From Polyangium sp. y55x31 (GTDB taxonomy: Bacteria > Myxococcota_A > Polyangia > Polyangiales > Polyangiaceae), in NCBI RefSeq assembly GCF_029946505.1, contig NZ_JARZHG010000003.1:558001-622000 (forward strand): a DNA stretch of 64,000 bases, in the 5' to 3' direction. Below the pieces are notes generated by a model, which was given only the letters and a program-made list of their open reading frames with translations, was not told the DNA's origin and did no database searches. Made by a program: the position numbers and the translations under genes. Positions 1-9,100 of the stretch are shown here, in pieces. Positions within the stretch are counted from its first letter, which is position 1. Each line of letters starts with the position of its first letter.

Positions 1-90
1 TGGCAGCTCGAGACCTGCGCGAAGGCCTTCCCGAAGACCCGCTTCGTCGAGCTCGGCGCGGGCGCGCTCAAATTGCCCACGGCGGACTGA
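1..90 (+). CDS. C-terminal end of an unidentified protein
   Basis: The first 90 bases read open in frame 1 for 29 codons and end with TGA. The peptide begins WQLETCAKAF and ends KLPTAD. The start lies outside the window and the fragment is too short to assign to a family. It is called because the frame is open from the edge, its codons are GC-biased like its neighbours, and the next gene follows in the same direction after about 55 bases. Confidence 0.5.
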   Translation, partial: WQLETCAKAFPKTRFVELGAGALKLPTAD

Positions 91-144
91 AGGCGCGCCT
101 CATGACGCCCTTCGGGGCGCGGCCGGCGCATGATACAAGGGATC

Positions 145-1479
145 ATGCGCCTTCGATCTCCCTCTTTCCTTCTCCTCGCGGCACTCTCGCTCCTTGCGGC
201 GCCGGCCTGCGGCCCGGACGCGGAGACGCCCCCGCCCGTCGCCTCCGTCCGACCGAATCCGCCGGCGCAAAACGACCCTGCATTCACCGTGACCGGCGTC
301 CCGCGCTACGTCCTCGCCGGTGATGGCCTCACCGAGCCCACGAAGGGCTTCGAGGTCCGCGTCACGGCCCCCAAGGACGTCGTCTTCGTCGACGCCTGGA
401 TCGACGGCGCTGCGGAGCCCGTCCCGCTCGTCTTCGACGCCGACACCAACCAGTCGTTCGGCGAGATTCCGACGCTCGACCTCCCGATCGGCACCCATGG
501 CCTCATGCTCTCCGTGCACGGCTCGAAGGAGGCCTTTTTTCGCGCCGAGTTCATCAAAGGCCACGCCCTTTACATGATCATCTCGACCGACTGGGACTTT
601 TCCGACGTCGACGACCGCGTCCTCGACCACCACACCGAGCTCCACGCGGCGCACCCCGAGCTCAAGATCACGCACCTCATCGGCCCGTACACGTTCACGG
701 ATCCGGCCGTCCCCCAGGCGCGCCGTGATTACCTCGTGAGCTGGGCCCAGAGCATGGTCTACGACTACCGCGACGAGATCGGCCTCCACATCCACCCGTA
801 TTGCAACTTCGTCGAGGCGGCGGGGGTGGCTTGTAAAACCTCGCCCTCGGTCGCCGATCCCGCCGGTGATCCCACCGGCTACACCGTGCGCCTCGGGGCC
901 TATACCCGCGACGAATGGAAAACGCTCTTCGGCAAGGCCAACGAGATCTGGGAGCAGGTCGGCTTCGGCAAGCCTACCTCCTTCCGCGCCGGCGCCTGGA
1001 CGCTGGAGACACACGTGGCGCAGGCCCTCGTCGACACGGGCTTTTTGGTCGACTCCTCCGCGAACAACTGGAAGCTCATGGACGAGTGGATCGGCTACGA
1101 CATCTACGAGTTCAACAAAACGCAATGGGCGCCCATCGGCGACACGAGCCAGCCATATTTTCCGACGGAGGACAGCATCGTCGCCGGAGGCAAGGGCCCC
1201 GCGCTCGGATTGCTCGAAGTCCCGGACAACGGCTGCATGGTCGATTACTGGGCCGTGGAGGAGATACAAAACATCTTCGATGCGAACTGGAGCGGCGATG
1301 CGCTCACCACGCCCACGCAGGTCTCGACGGGCTTCCACCCCGCGACCACGCAGTTTTACTCTCCGTACGAATTCGAGCGCCTCGACGCGTTCTTCACGTA
1401 CGTCGACCAGTTCCTCGCCTCGAAGGGCGAGGGCCCGGTCGTCTACATCAACATGACCGACGCCACGCGGGTTTGGTGA
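145..1479 (+). CDS. Polysaccharide-deacetylase-like lipoprotein
   Basis: The 444-residue product is a probable lipoprotein, with a basic N terminus, a hydrophobic stretch and a lipobox ending LLAAPAC. An N-terminal region of about 110 residues (perhaps a beta-sandwich) precedes a domain resembling NodB-type carbohydrate esterases. Visible motifs are S-T-D-W-D at 147-151, the metal-site-like G-L-H-I-H-P at 213-218, and F-R-A-G-A-W at 280-285, which matches the conserved Arg motif of that fold. A later F-H-P may supply the last histidine. I chose the second ATG because AAGGG lies just upstream; ATG at 130 is possible. The substrate is unknown. It converges on the next gene with a one-base gap. 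Confidence 0.7.
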   Translation: MRLRSPSFLLLAALSLLAAPACGPDAETPPPVASVRPNPPAQNDPAFTVTGVPRYVLAGDGLTEPTKGFEVRVTAPKDVVFVDAWIDGAAEPVPLVFDADTNQSFGEIPTLDLPIGTHGLMLSVHGSKEAFFRAEFIKGHALYMIISTDWDFSDVDDRVLDHHTELHAAHPELKITHLIGPYTFTDPAVPQARRDYLVSWAQSMVYDYRDEIGLHIHPYCNFVEAAGVACKTSPSVADPAGDPTGYTVRLGAYTRDEWKTLFGKANEIWEQVGFGKPTSFRAGAWTLETHVAQALVDTGFLVDSSANNWKLMDEWIGYDIYEFNKTQWAPIGDTSQPYFPTEDSIVAGGKGPALGLLEVPDNGCMVDYWAVEEIQNIFDANWSGDALTTPTQVSTGFHPATTQFYSPYEFERLDAFFTYVDQFLASKGEGPVVYINMTDATRVW

Positions 1480-1480
1480 A

Positions 1481-2857
1481 TCAATCGGGATCGCGCCGCG
1501 TCCTCCGCGCCCGGATCGCCGTCTCCGGCGGCAGGACCGGCGTGACGCCCGTCCACGCTTCCAGCGCATCGAGCGCTTGCGCGCGGTCCCCCTCCGTCAG
1601 ATCGACGATCGTCGCGGAATGGTTCTGCGCAGGCGCGAGGAACCGGTAGCTGTCCTTCGCATTCCCGAGCTCGAAGGCTGCCGCCGTGTAGGGATCATTT
1701 TCTCCGTACACGAAAAGGAGCCGCTCTCCCTCCGCCGAGATCCAGGTGGAAATGTCCTGCATCGCCGACGCATCGAAGACCGGCGTCTTGCCGGGCGTGA
1801 TGTACGTCTCCGGCACGTCGATCCCGGGGAACTGCAAGAGATCGGCGACGTTCGACTCCTCGACCGCCGGGTACCCGAGCTCCGTGGCGGCTTGCCAGTA
1901 ATAAGGCTCGTACGTGAGGAACTCCTCGTCGGACCACAGGCTCGGCGAAGCGATCTCGTCGAGGAACGTCCACACGTCATCGTCCGTCGGCACGAGTCCC
2001 ATCTCGGGACAAACGCTCTCGTCGTAATACTGCCAGAACGTGAAGATGAGCTGCAACGTGGCCACTTCGAGCGCCTTCTCCCGCCCGAGCAGCTCGTAAC
2101 TGAGCCCGTTCATCGCGGCCTGCTCATCGATCCGCGCGAGCATCGCCTCGCGCCGCGCGAGCACCTCCCGCTGGAAATATCGCAACGTGTCCTTGCAGGT
2201 CGGACTCCCGAGCGCCCCCACGAAATCGATGTACCGTGAATCCGCCGTGCCGAAGCTGTGCGGCGCCACGTACGCGACCGTCCCGTCCACGTCGTCCGGG
2301 AAAAACCGCCGGTGATACACCGACGTCATCCCGCCTTTGCTCGCGCCGGACGAGATCCATTTCCCCGTGTAGATCGGCTTCAGCGCCTCCACGATGCGAT
2401 GGTGATCCGCCGCGGCTTGCTCGATCGTCAGGAGCGACCAGTCGGCCGGCTCCGGCCGCGAGGGCGTGAAGAACCGCTGTTCCACGAAGAGCTGATTCGC
2501 GCCGAGGAAACTGGCCGGCTCCCTGATCCTCTGCCGCGTGGGATTGACGTTGTACCCCGACGTGCCGAGCACGAAAGGCGCGGCCTCGTCCCTGTGATGA
2601 AGCAGCAACCGCTGCCGGAAGACCGGCCCACCCGCCGCGCCGTGATCCGCCGGCTGCTCGTACTCCATCACGAAGTAACGATATCCTTCGACGCCCGAGT
2701 TCTCCTCCGTCACCACCATCCCCGGAATGGCCTGGAGCCGGTCGAAGACATCGACCTCCGGCGGCGGGCTCGTGGGCTCGTCCGAGCAGGCGGGGAGAAA
2801 AACGAGCGTGAGCGGGGCGACGAGGCAAAACGCGCCCCGCATCGTTCGAGACATCAT
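1481..2857 (-). CDS. S37 (PS-10) family secreted peptidase, lipoprotein
   Basis: This 458-residue protein matches the S37 family of secreted alpha/beta-hydrolase aminopeptidases, known from Streptomyces tripeptidyl aminopeptidases. The N terminus is a lipoprotein signal (LVFLPAC). The nucleophile elbow reads S-G-A-S-K-G-G with Ser173. The acid is probably Asp388 in G-E-N-D-P-Y, and the catalytic His is His413 in Q-N-H-S-A. All three sit in the expected order. It starts seven bases after the Lgt-like gene and is likely its operon partner. It should act at the cell surface or in the periplasm, removing short peptides from the N termini of proteins. Starts at the second or sixth codon are also possible. 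Confidence 0.8.
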   Translation of the reverse strand: MMSRTMRGAFCLVAPLTLVFLPACSDEPTSPPPEVDVFDRLQAIPGMVVTEENSGVEGYRYFVMEYEQPADHGAAGGPVFRQRLLLHHRDEAAPFVLGTSGYNVNPTRQRIREPASFLGANQLFVEQRFFTPSRPEPADWSLLTIEQAAADHHRIVEALKPIYTGKWISSGASKGGMTSVYHRRFFPDDVDGTVAYVAPHSFGTADSRYIDFVGALGSPTCKDTLRYFQREVLARREAMLARIDEQAAMNGLSYELLGREKALEVATLQLIFTFWQYYDESVCPEMGLVPTDDDVWTFLDEIASPSLWSDEEFLTYEPYYWQAATELGYPAVEESNVADLLQFPGIDVPETYITPGKTPVFDASAMQDISTWISAEGERLLFVYGENDPYTAAAFELGNAKDSYRFLAPAQNHSATIVDLTEGDRAQALDALEAWTGVTPVLPPETAIRARRTRRDPD

Positions 2858-2864
2858 CGTTCCC

Positions 2865-4583
2865 TCAAAGCGGCGCGACCTTCACCCAGAATCGCGGCTC
2901 GTACGTGAAGAGCGTGTTCACGCTGCCCGACCCCATGACCCCGAAGCCGAGCGGCGTGAATCCGATCGCGAAATGCGAGGTGAGCGGGAAGCCGAAGCCG
3001 AGCTGGAATCGCGAGCCGAACCCGTTCGCGGGCTCGAAATAGGCCGAGTCGAACACCACGCGCGAATAAAACGGGAGGGCCGTGAACTCGATCTCCGAGT
3101 ACCTGCCGAGCCCCGTGACGAACCGGATCGGCACCCCGATTCCCCACTGCGTCGCGTCGCTCGTCCCCACGAAGCGCCCTTCGAGGCCGATCTCGAAGCG
3201 CTGCCGGGGCCCTGTCGAGATGCGGTACGTCGCTTCGAGATCCACGAGCGCCCCGTCCTTCACCGCGAACCTGCCCGGCGCGAAATACCCTCCGCCCGCG
3301 AGGCCGAAGCCCAAGCGCAGCTTGTTGTAATCCTTCTGCGGATCCGCGGGCTTCTCCTCCGGCGGAAGCTCGTCGGCCGGCACCGACTTCACGCCCGTGT
3401 TCGGCGTGGCGCCCTGCGGAGGCGGCGGATACGGGTACGGATACGGATAAGGGTACGGATACGGCGCGGCGCCCTGCGGAGGCGGCGGATAGGGGTACGG
3501 ATAGGGCGCAGCGCCCTGCGGCGGCGGCGGATACGGATGAGGATACGCCGAGCCCTGCGGCGGCGGATACGGCTGCGCCTGCTGCACGGGCGGCGGCGGC
3601 GGGACATTCGAAGGCGTCGCCGCGCCGGCTTTTTGCCCTGCCCCGGGCGTGGTTTGTCCCGCCGGCTGCTTGGGCGACTGCACGGAGGGCGCCTGCGTGG
3701 TCTTCATCGGCTGTGCCGCGGCTTCCTCCGGCACGACGAGCGCCGCTGCCGCCAGCATCGCCGAGGCCAGAGACAACCGCGGACCCTTCCGCGCGAGCAG
3801 GACCGCCGCGCCCACCGCGAGGAGCAGCACGATCGACACGACCTGCGCCGAGCTCAACGGCCCGTACGTCCCGCGCGACGCATCGCCGCGCAGCATTTCC
3901 AGGAAAAACCGCCCGATTGCATACAGCGCGATCCACGTCCCGAACGCCCGCCCGTCGCGTCGGGGCCCGAGAAGCCACAGCGACGCGATGGCGGCCGCCA
4001 CGAGCCCCACCGCGGCCTCGTAGAGCTGCGTCGGGTGCACGGGCAGGCTCGGCGCGCCGCGCGGAATCCAGCCGAGCGACGCGTGATCGAGCGCCGCCGG
4101 GCTCGAGGCCGGGAAACGCACCCCGAACAGCCCCGCCGTGGGTTTGCCGTAATCACACCCCGCGAGGAAACAGCCCGTCCGTACGAACCCGTACGAGATC
4201 CCGCAAAGCGGGACCGCCCGATCCAGGAACGGAAGCGCCTTCGCGCCCCCGCGGCGCAGCACCCAGGCCGCCCCGAGCGCCCCCATCAAGAGCCCGCCAT
4301 ACGCCGCGCGCCCCGCGTGCACCAGTGGATTCAGCGATCCCGCGACGATCGCCTCCGGCACGGCCCGCAGCCATTCGAAGACGTATCCCCCCATGAGCGC
4401 CCCGGCATAGGCCGCGAGGAGCGCCCGCCCTTCGAGCCCCGCGTCGGCCCCATCGCGCCGCGACAGCTTTTGCGTCACGACTGCGCCGAGCAGCGCGGCG
4501 AGCCCGACCATCACCATGTAATCGGGCGCGAGCCACCCGGGGAGCCCGTGGCGCTCGAGCCAAGCCACGATGAGGCTCCTCAT
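2865..4583 (-). CDS. lgt: Lgt-family diacylglyceryl transferase fused to a secreted C-terminal domain
   Basis: Residues 1 to about 265 form a multi-pass Lgt domain, the enzyme that transfers diacylglycerol to the lipobox Cys of prolipoproteins. Signatures are Y-G-G-L-L, the variant R-T-G-C-F-L-A-G-C-x-Y-G-K-P-T, H-P-T-Q-L-Y-E from His183, and G-R-F-F-L-E-M-L-R-G-D. Next comes a stretch resembling an internal signal peptide (about 265-288, ending EEAAAQ), then a Pro/Tyr-rich repeat linker (about 328-393). The final ~165 residues are rich in alternating aromatic/Gly strands, like a small outer-membrane or periplasmic beta domain. Typical Lgt proteins lack this tail. The start is fixed by an ATGA overlap with the upstream gene. 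I expect a separate housekeeping lgt elsewhere. Confidence 0.8.
   Translation of the reverse strand: MRSLIVAWLERHGLPGWLAPDYMVMVGLAALLGAVVTQKLSRRDGADAGLEGRALLAAYAGALMGGYVFEWLRAVPEAIVAGSLNPLVHAGRAAYGGLLMGALGAAWVLRRGGAKALPFLDRAVPLCGISYGFVRTGCFLAGCDYGKPTAGLFGVRFPASSPAALDHASLGWIPRGAPSLPVHPTQLYEAAVGLVAAAIASLWLLGPRRDGRAFGTWIALYAIGRFFLEMLRGDASRGTYGPLSSAQVVSIVLLLAVGAAVLLARKGPRLSLASAMLAAAALVVPEEAAAQPMKTTQAPSVQSPKQPAGQTTPGAGQKAGAATPSNVPPPPPVQQAQPYPPPQGSAYPHPYPPPPQGAAPYPYPYPPPPQGAAPYPYPYPYPYPYPPPPQGATPNTGVKSVPADELPPEEKPADPQKDYNKLRLGFGLAGGGYFAPGRFAVKDGALVDLEATYRISTGPRQRFEIGLEGRFVGTSDATQWGIGVPIRFVTGLGRYSEIEFTALPFYSRVVFDSAYFEPANGFGSRFQLGFGFPLTSHFAIGFTPLGFGVMGSGSVNTLFTYEPRFWVKVAPL
3405..3590 (-). repeat. Tandem Pro/Tyr-rich coding repeat
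   Basis: Inside the Lgt fusion gene, a short DNA unit encoding P-Y-P-Y-P-P-P-P-Q-G-A is repeated with variable numbers of P-Y pairs. It makes a low-complexity linker between the membrane enzyme and the C-terminal domain. Variable copy number between strains is likely for such a repeat. Confidence 0.85.
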
Positions 4584-5923
4584 GGCCGCCTCCGCCGCGA
4601 CAGGAGATACAGATACGCGACGGGCAACGCGAGCCAGAATGCCGTCCCGACCGGCGCGGGCAGGGGAGACCGCCCGGGCCGCCGCGCGACGGCGCACTGG
4701 CTGTTCTTGCAGTTGTTGTTGCAGTCCTGCGAGTTCTGGTTGCAGTCCGCGCAGTTCTGGTTGCAATCAGCGCAGTTGTCATTGCATTTCGAGCAATTGT
4801 CGTTGCACGCCGAGCAATCGTCGTTGCAACCGCCGCACGAGCCGCCCGAGCAACCCCCGCAGCTCGACGAGCTGCCGCTGCCCGACGAATCGCCCGAGAG
4901 CCTCCCGTCCGAGAGGCATTGCTGGAGCAAGCCCATGCAGCTCTCGCTCGCCAGGAACGCGAGCGCGTCGTCCCGCGTCGTCACCGGCAGCGCCGCGCAG
5001 AGCGACCCGCCCGACTCCACGCACGCCCGCACTCCATCGATGTTCATGAGCGCGAGCACGCAGAGCGCCGCCGCGTTCGCCGCGGCCTGGTTCACCCACG
5101 TGCACTCCGCATTCGCGTCGGCGAACGTCGGATCCGTCACGTCGTGATCACACGTCCCGCTCGCCGCGCAGCCGCACGTCGTCTGTACCTCGAGCGAGCA
5201 CTCCTCCACGCTGTCGGGCAGCTTGTACGGATTGAAATCGACCGACAAAGGCTTCGATCCCGGCAGCTCCGGCATCGGCACGACCGCTGGGACGGGAACG
5301 ATCTGCGCGCCCTCCTCCTCCAGCGCCGCGAGCGCGACGAGCCACGACGCATTCACGTAGACCTTGTCCTCGAAGGCCCAGGCGCCCATCGGCAGGCCCG
5401 TGGTCCGCACGATCTCCTTCGCCTCGGCGCGTTTCGCGAGGTCCCGCACCCAGCGCCCAGCGCGCCCTTCGAGCGCCGCCTCTTCGAGCGCCGCCGTCGT
5501 GTTCCCCGGCCGCCCCCGCATCTTCGGCGGCCCCTCGTTCGTGTCGCCGGTCTCCTTCGCTTCACGCGTCGCGAGCAGCAGCTCCGCGCCCTCTCGCTCG
5601 ATCGCGCCGAGCACGAGCGCGTCCTTTCCTTGCTCCTCGCGCTCCTCGTCCGCGGCGCTCGCGAGCGCGTCGATCGTCGTGACGTCGCGCGGCGGGATCA
5701 CGAGCCGCTCCTCTGCGGGAGCGATCCCGGCCTCTTCCAGCCGCTGCGCCACTTCGCGTCGCGTCTCCTTGGGCAACGACGCCATCACTTCGGGTGCTGC
5801 GCGGAGCGCGTCTCGCAGCGGAAGCGCGTCATAAGGCGGCGCCTCCTCTCCGCACCCCGCAGCGAGCAACGCGGCTGCGGCCAGCGCCCCGCACCTCCCC
5901 CAGAACCTCCCCAACCGCACCAT
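4580..5923 (-). CDS. Lipoprotein with a seven-residue Cys repeat and a C-terminal TM/Arg tail
   Basis: The 447-residue product has a lipoprotein signal (A-L-L-A-A-G-C). A mostly helical, charged region contains several Cys. Near residues 358-408 a run repeats with period seven (C-N-D-N-C-x-x), giving over a dozen cysteines. A linker, one hydrophobic segment and R-R-R-R-P end the protein, resembling a MYXO-CTERM sorting tail. I chose the ATG at 5923 because a strong GAGGAAGGGGG lies just upstream; ATGs at 5941 and 5977 have weaker sites. The stop overlaps the next gene's start (ATGA), so it is probably co-translated with the Lgt-like protein. I do not recognise the family; metal binding or disulfide cross-linking is a guess. 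Confidence 0.75.
   Translation of the reverse strand: MVRLGRFWGRCGALAAAALLAAGCGEEAPPYDALPLRDALRAAPEVMASLPKETRREVAQRLEEAGIAPAEERLVIPPRDVTTIDALASAADEEREEQGKDALVLGAIEREGAELLLATREAKETGDTNEGPPKMRGRPGNTTAALEEAALEGRAGRWVRDLAKRAEAKEIVRTTGLPMGAWAFEDKVYVNASWLVALAALEEEGAQIVPVPAVVPMPELPGSKPLSVDFNPYKLPDSVEECSLEVQTTCGCAASGTCDHDVTDPTFADANAECTWVNQAAANAAALCVLALMNIDGVRACVESGGSLCAALPVTTRDDALAFLASESCMGLLQQCLSDGRLSGDSSGSGSSSSCGGCSGGSCGGCNDDCSACNDNCSKCNDNCADCNQNCADCNQNSQDCNNNCKNSQCAVARRPGRSPLPAPVGTAFWLALPVAYLYLLSRRRRP
4707..4843 (-). repeat. 21-bp degenerate tandem repeat coding for C-N-D/Q-N-C-x-x
   Basis: About six copies of a 21-base unit encode the period-seven Cys run of the lipoprotein. Copies differ mainly in Asp/Gln and the two residues after the second Cys. 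The unit length equals seven codons, so copy changes would keep the frame. Confidence 0.8.
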
Positions 5924-6160
5924 CACCGCCCCCTTCCTCATTCCCGGGCGATCCACGAATATCAGACCCTTTTCCACGCGCCAAGCCCCTCGCGAAATCG
6001 TGATTCCTCCTACCTGCTGCCCCGCGTCAAGTCAGAGTGATGGCGGCAGCCGGACCACGCACGTTTTTGCGAGGCTACGCAATCCGTATCGACCCCCGCT
6101 TGCCCGCACCTCGGAAATGGCGGGCCATTCGAGCGGCATGCCCATTGCAGTCGCCTTTCG

Positions 6161-6166
6161 AGGAGG
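6161..6166 (+). promoter_or_regulatory. Shine-Dalgarno AGGAGG
   Basis: A perfect AGGAGG sits four bases before the ATG at 6171 and fixes the start of the PilY1-like gene. The reading frame is open further upstream, but no comparable site precedes the earlier codons. Confidence 0.85.
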
Positions 6167-6170
6167 ACCG

Positions 6171-9100
6171 ATGCGCTCGCTTCCTTCTTTTCTGGGCCCT
6201 TCGGGCCTCGCGCTCGCTTTTTGTCTCGTGGCCGGCGGCGCACGCGCGCAGATCGACGTGAACCCGCCCTTGCCCAATGTCCTTTTGCTCATCGACACCT
6301 CCGGCTCGATGGAGAACATGGCCGACGGCCGGACGCCCGAGGAGGCGGGCGCCGCGTGTCTTCCCGGCACGAAAACGCCCATGAATCGCTGGGCCACGCT
6401 AGCTTCCGTCCTGACGGGCACGATCCAGGAGTTTTCGTGCTCCTCGCAGGATCGGAGCTCCGCCGCGTTCCTCGACGAGTATTCGATCGGCGGCACCCCA
6501 CCCGCCGACGCGAAATATCATCTCCCGTTCCACCGCATTCTCTCGAACGGCTGCACCCACGGCCCCGGCGTCTTGCCTTCGCCCTGGTACACGGTCTCCG
6601 ACGATGCGATCCGCACGCACGCATGGAACCATCGACAAAAGCCCTGCGACGCGCCCGGATTCCGGCAAGACGCGGACGGCTTGCTCGATACCTACCGGGA
6701 TCGTGTGCGGTTCGGGCTCATGACCTTCGATTCGCTCCCGCACCCCGGCGCGGATGCGGAGGGCGGATACAGCTATTTCCTCGGCTGGAACGACGGCGGC
6801 GCGCCCGCCCATGGCCATCCTGCGGGCTGCGCGGATCAGCCGTTCGAGGTCGGCGCGAAAAACCCTGCCGCTCCGCCGTGGGAGGGTGCACTCCTCGGGT
6901 TTGGCGGGTACGACGCGCCGATCGCCGAGGTCCGGGCTCAGAATGCGCGAATCCAGAGCACGCTCCTCGCGCTCCGCCCCTTCGGCGCGACCCCGCTCGC
7001 CGGCATGCTGGCCGACGCCCGGGACTTCTTGCTTCATGACACCACGAAAAACCCCGCGACCGGCGTCCCTCTCGGCCCGGCCGACGATCCTTATTCGAAA
7101 GGAGGCTGTCGACTGCAGTTCGTCCTCGTCCTCTCCGACGGCGAGCCGAACCTCGACCTGCGTGACGCCTGCGCTGCGGGTGACGGAAAATGCCCCTATC
7201 TCAAACCCTGGGAGATCGCCCACGAGCTCGCCACCGCGGCGAACCCCATTCCGACCTTCGCCATTGGATTCGGCCTCTCCGGCGCTGGTGGCGTCGATTG
7301 CGCGTCCCTCTCGCCCGCGGCTCTGCTCGATCCGAGCGGCCCTTGCGCGGATGCGGACGGGAGCCTCGCGGCCTGCTGCACCCTCGCGCGCATCGCGCAC
7401 GAGGGCGGCACCGAGCGCGCGTATTTCGCCTCGGATCTGCCCTCCCTCCGCAATGCCCTCGACGCCGTCCTCGCGTTCGTCTCGTCGAGCTCCACGAGCC
7501 GCACGATCCCCGTCTTCGCGTCCGCCGGCGCCGCCACGGCCCAGGGGGACGCGCTCGCCGCGGGGTATCAATTCGTCACGTCGTTCGATGCTCCGCCCGG
7601 CGAGCCCTGGAGCGGCAACCTCGAACGAAAACGATACGTCTGCGAAAAACAAGGCGGCATCGAGGTGCCCGTCCTCGCCTCCGTCGACCCGCAAAAAGGC
7701 GACGACTTCGCGGCCAACCTCGCCACGGGTTTGCCCGCCCGGCGCTTCTTCACGGTCCTCGCCGATCCTGCCGGACAAACCATTCCGTCGCGCGGCAGCA
7801 TCCGACCCCACCTCCAGAAAACCGACGGCCTCGGCTCCACGGGCGGCATTTCCACGGGGCTGCTCGAAGGCACGAGCTTCGCCGTGGCCCTCGCCCTCTC
7901 GCCCGCCGCGCTCGGAATCGATCCGGGATCGCTCCCGGAGACGTGCAAGGCCCTCGCGCTCCCGTCCCCCATGGCAAACGCCTGCGCCGAGGCCGTGATG
8001 CGCTGGGAAATCGGCGATCCCCTCGTCCCGCATGCACGCGGCGGCCACGAGCTCGGCAGCATTTATCACGCGATCCCCGCCGTCATGACCCCGCCGCGCT
8101 CGTTCCTCCGCGACGAAGCGTATGCCGCATTCGCCTCCGACCCCGCCTCGCAAAAACGACCGCCCGTCCTCTTCGTCGCCACCACCGACGGGCAGCTCCA
8201 CGCCTTCAAGATCGCCGCGAACGACCCCGCCGATCCCTTGCGCGTCGATTCGCTCGCGAACAACGAGCTGTGGGCGTTTTTCCCGCCGCACGTCCTCCCC
8301 GGCATCCTCCCGACGTACCGGCAGCAGGCCTTCCTCCTCGACGGAAGCCCCGTCGTCCGCGACGTCGTTTTCTCCCGCACGCGCGCAGACGCCCAAGGAG
8401 GCGCGGCGGCCACGGAATGGCGCACCGTGCTCCTCGCGGGCGGGGGCATGGGCGGCGGGTTTTATTATGCGCTCGACGTGACCGACCCGGAAACCCCGCA
8501 CTTCCTCTGGCAACTCTCGACGGACGCCGCGGGCGCGCCGCTCTTCGGCGCCGAGACGCCACGCCCGGCCATTGCCACGGTCGCGATCGACGACGGCAAA
8601 GGCGACATCGAGGAGGTCGCGGTCGCGCTGCTCCCGGGCGGACACGCCGGCCCGCCGAGCGGAAAGGCCTGCCCGCGCCTCGTGCAGGGCTCACTCGTCG
8701 CGCCGGACGAACCCGCGCAGCCCCCGCTCGACCCGCTCGCCGTGCGATGCCACGGCGCTGCCAGCAACGAAGCCCTGCCCGCGCGCTCCTTGACCATCGC
8801 GCGGCTCGACACCGGCGAGATCCTCGCCACCTTCCGCGGTTTGCCCACGGATGGCCCCGCCATTGCACCGGAAAAGGTTCGTCCCTTCTCCTTCGATGCA
8901 CCCGTCACCGGCATCCCGACCCCGTTCCCATCGATGCCCGGCCAAATCGCGGATCGCGTTTACGTCGGGGATGCCGATGGAAACCTCTATCGGATCGACC
9001 TCGCGAGCCCCGACCCGTCGAAATGGACCACGCGCCTCGCCTGGGACGCGTATTCGCTCCCCGGCGACACGGCCTCGGCGCGCCAGCCCATCGATACCCC

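Noticed and set aside
2727..5147. Long rightward open frame across the Lgt and Cys-repeat genes
   Set aside because: It is antisense to genes with clear motifs, ATGA coupling and ribosome sites. It encodes Arg/His/Glu-rich sequence typical of GC-rich shadow frames.
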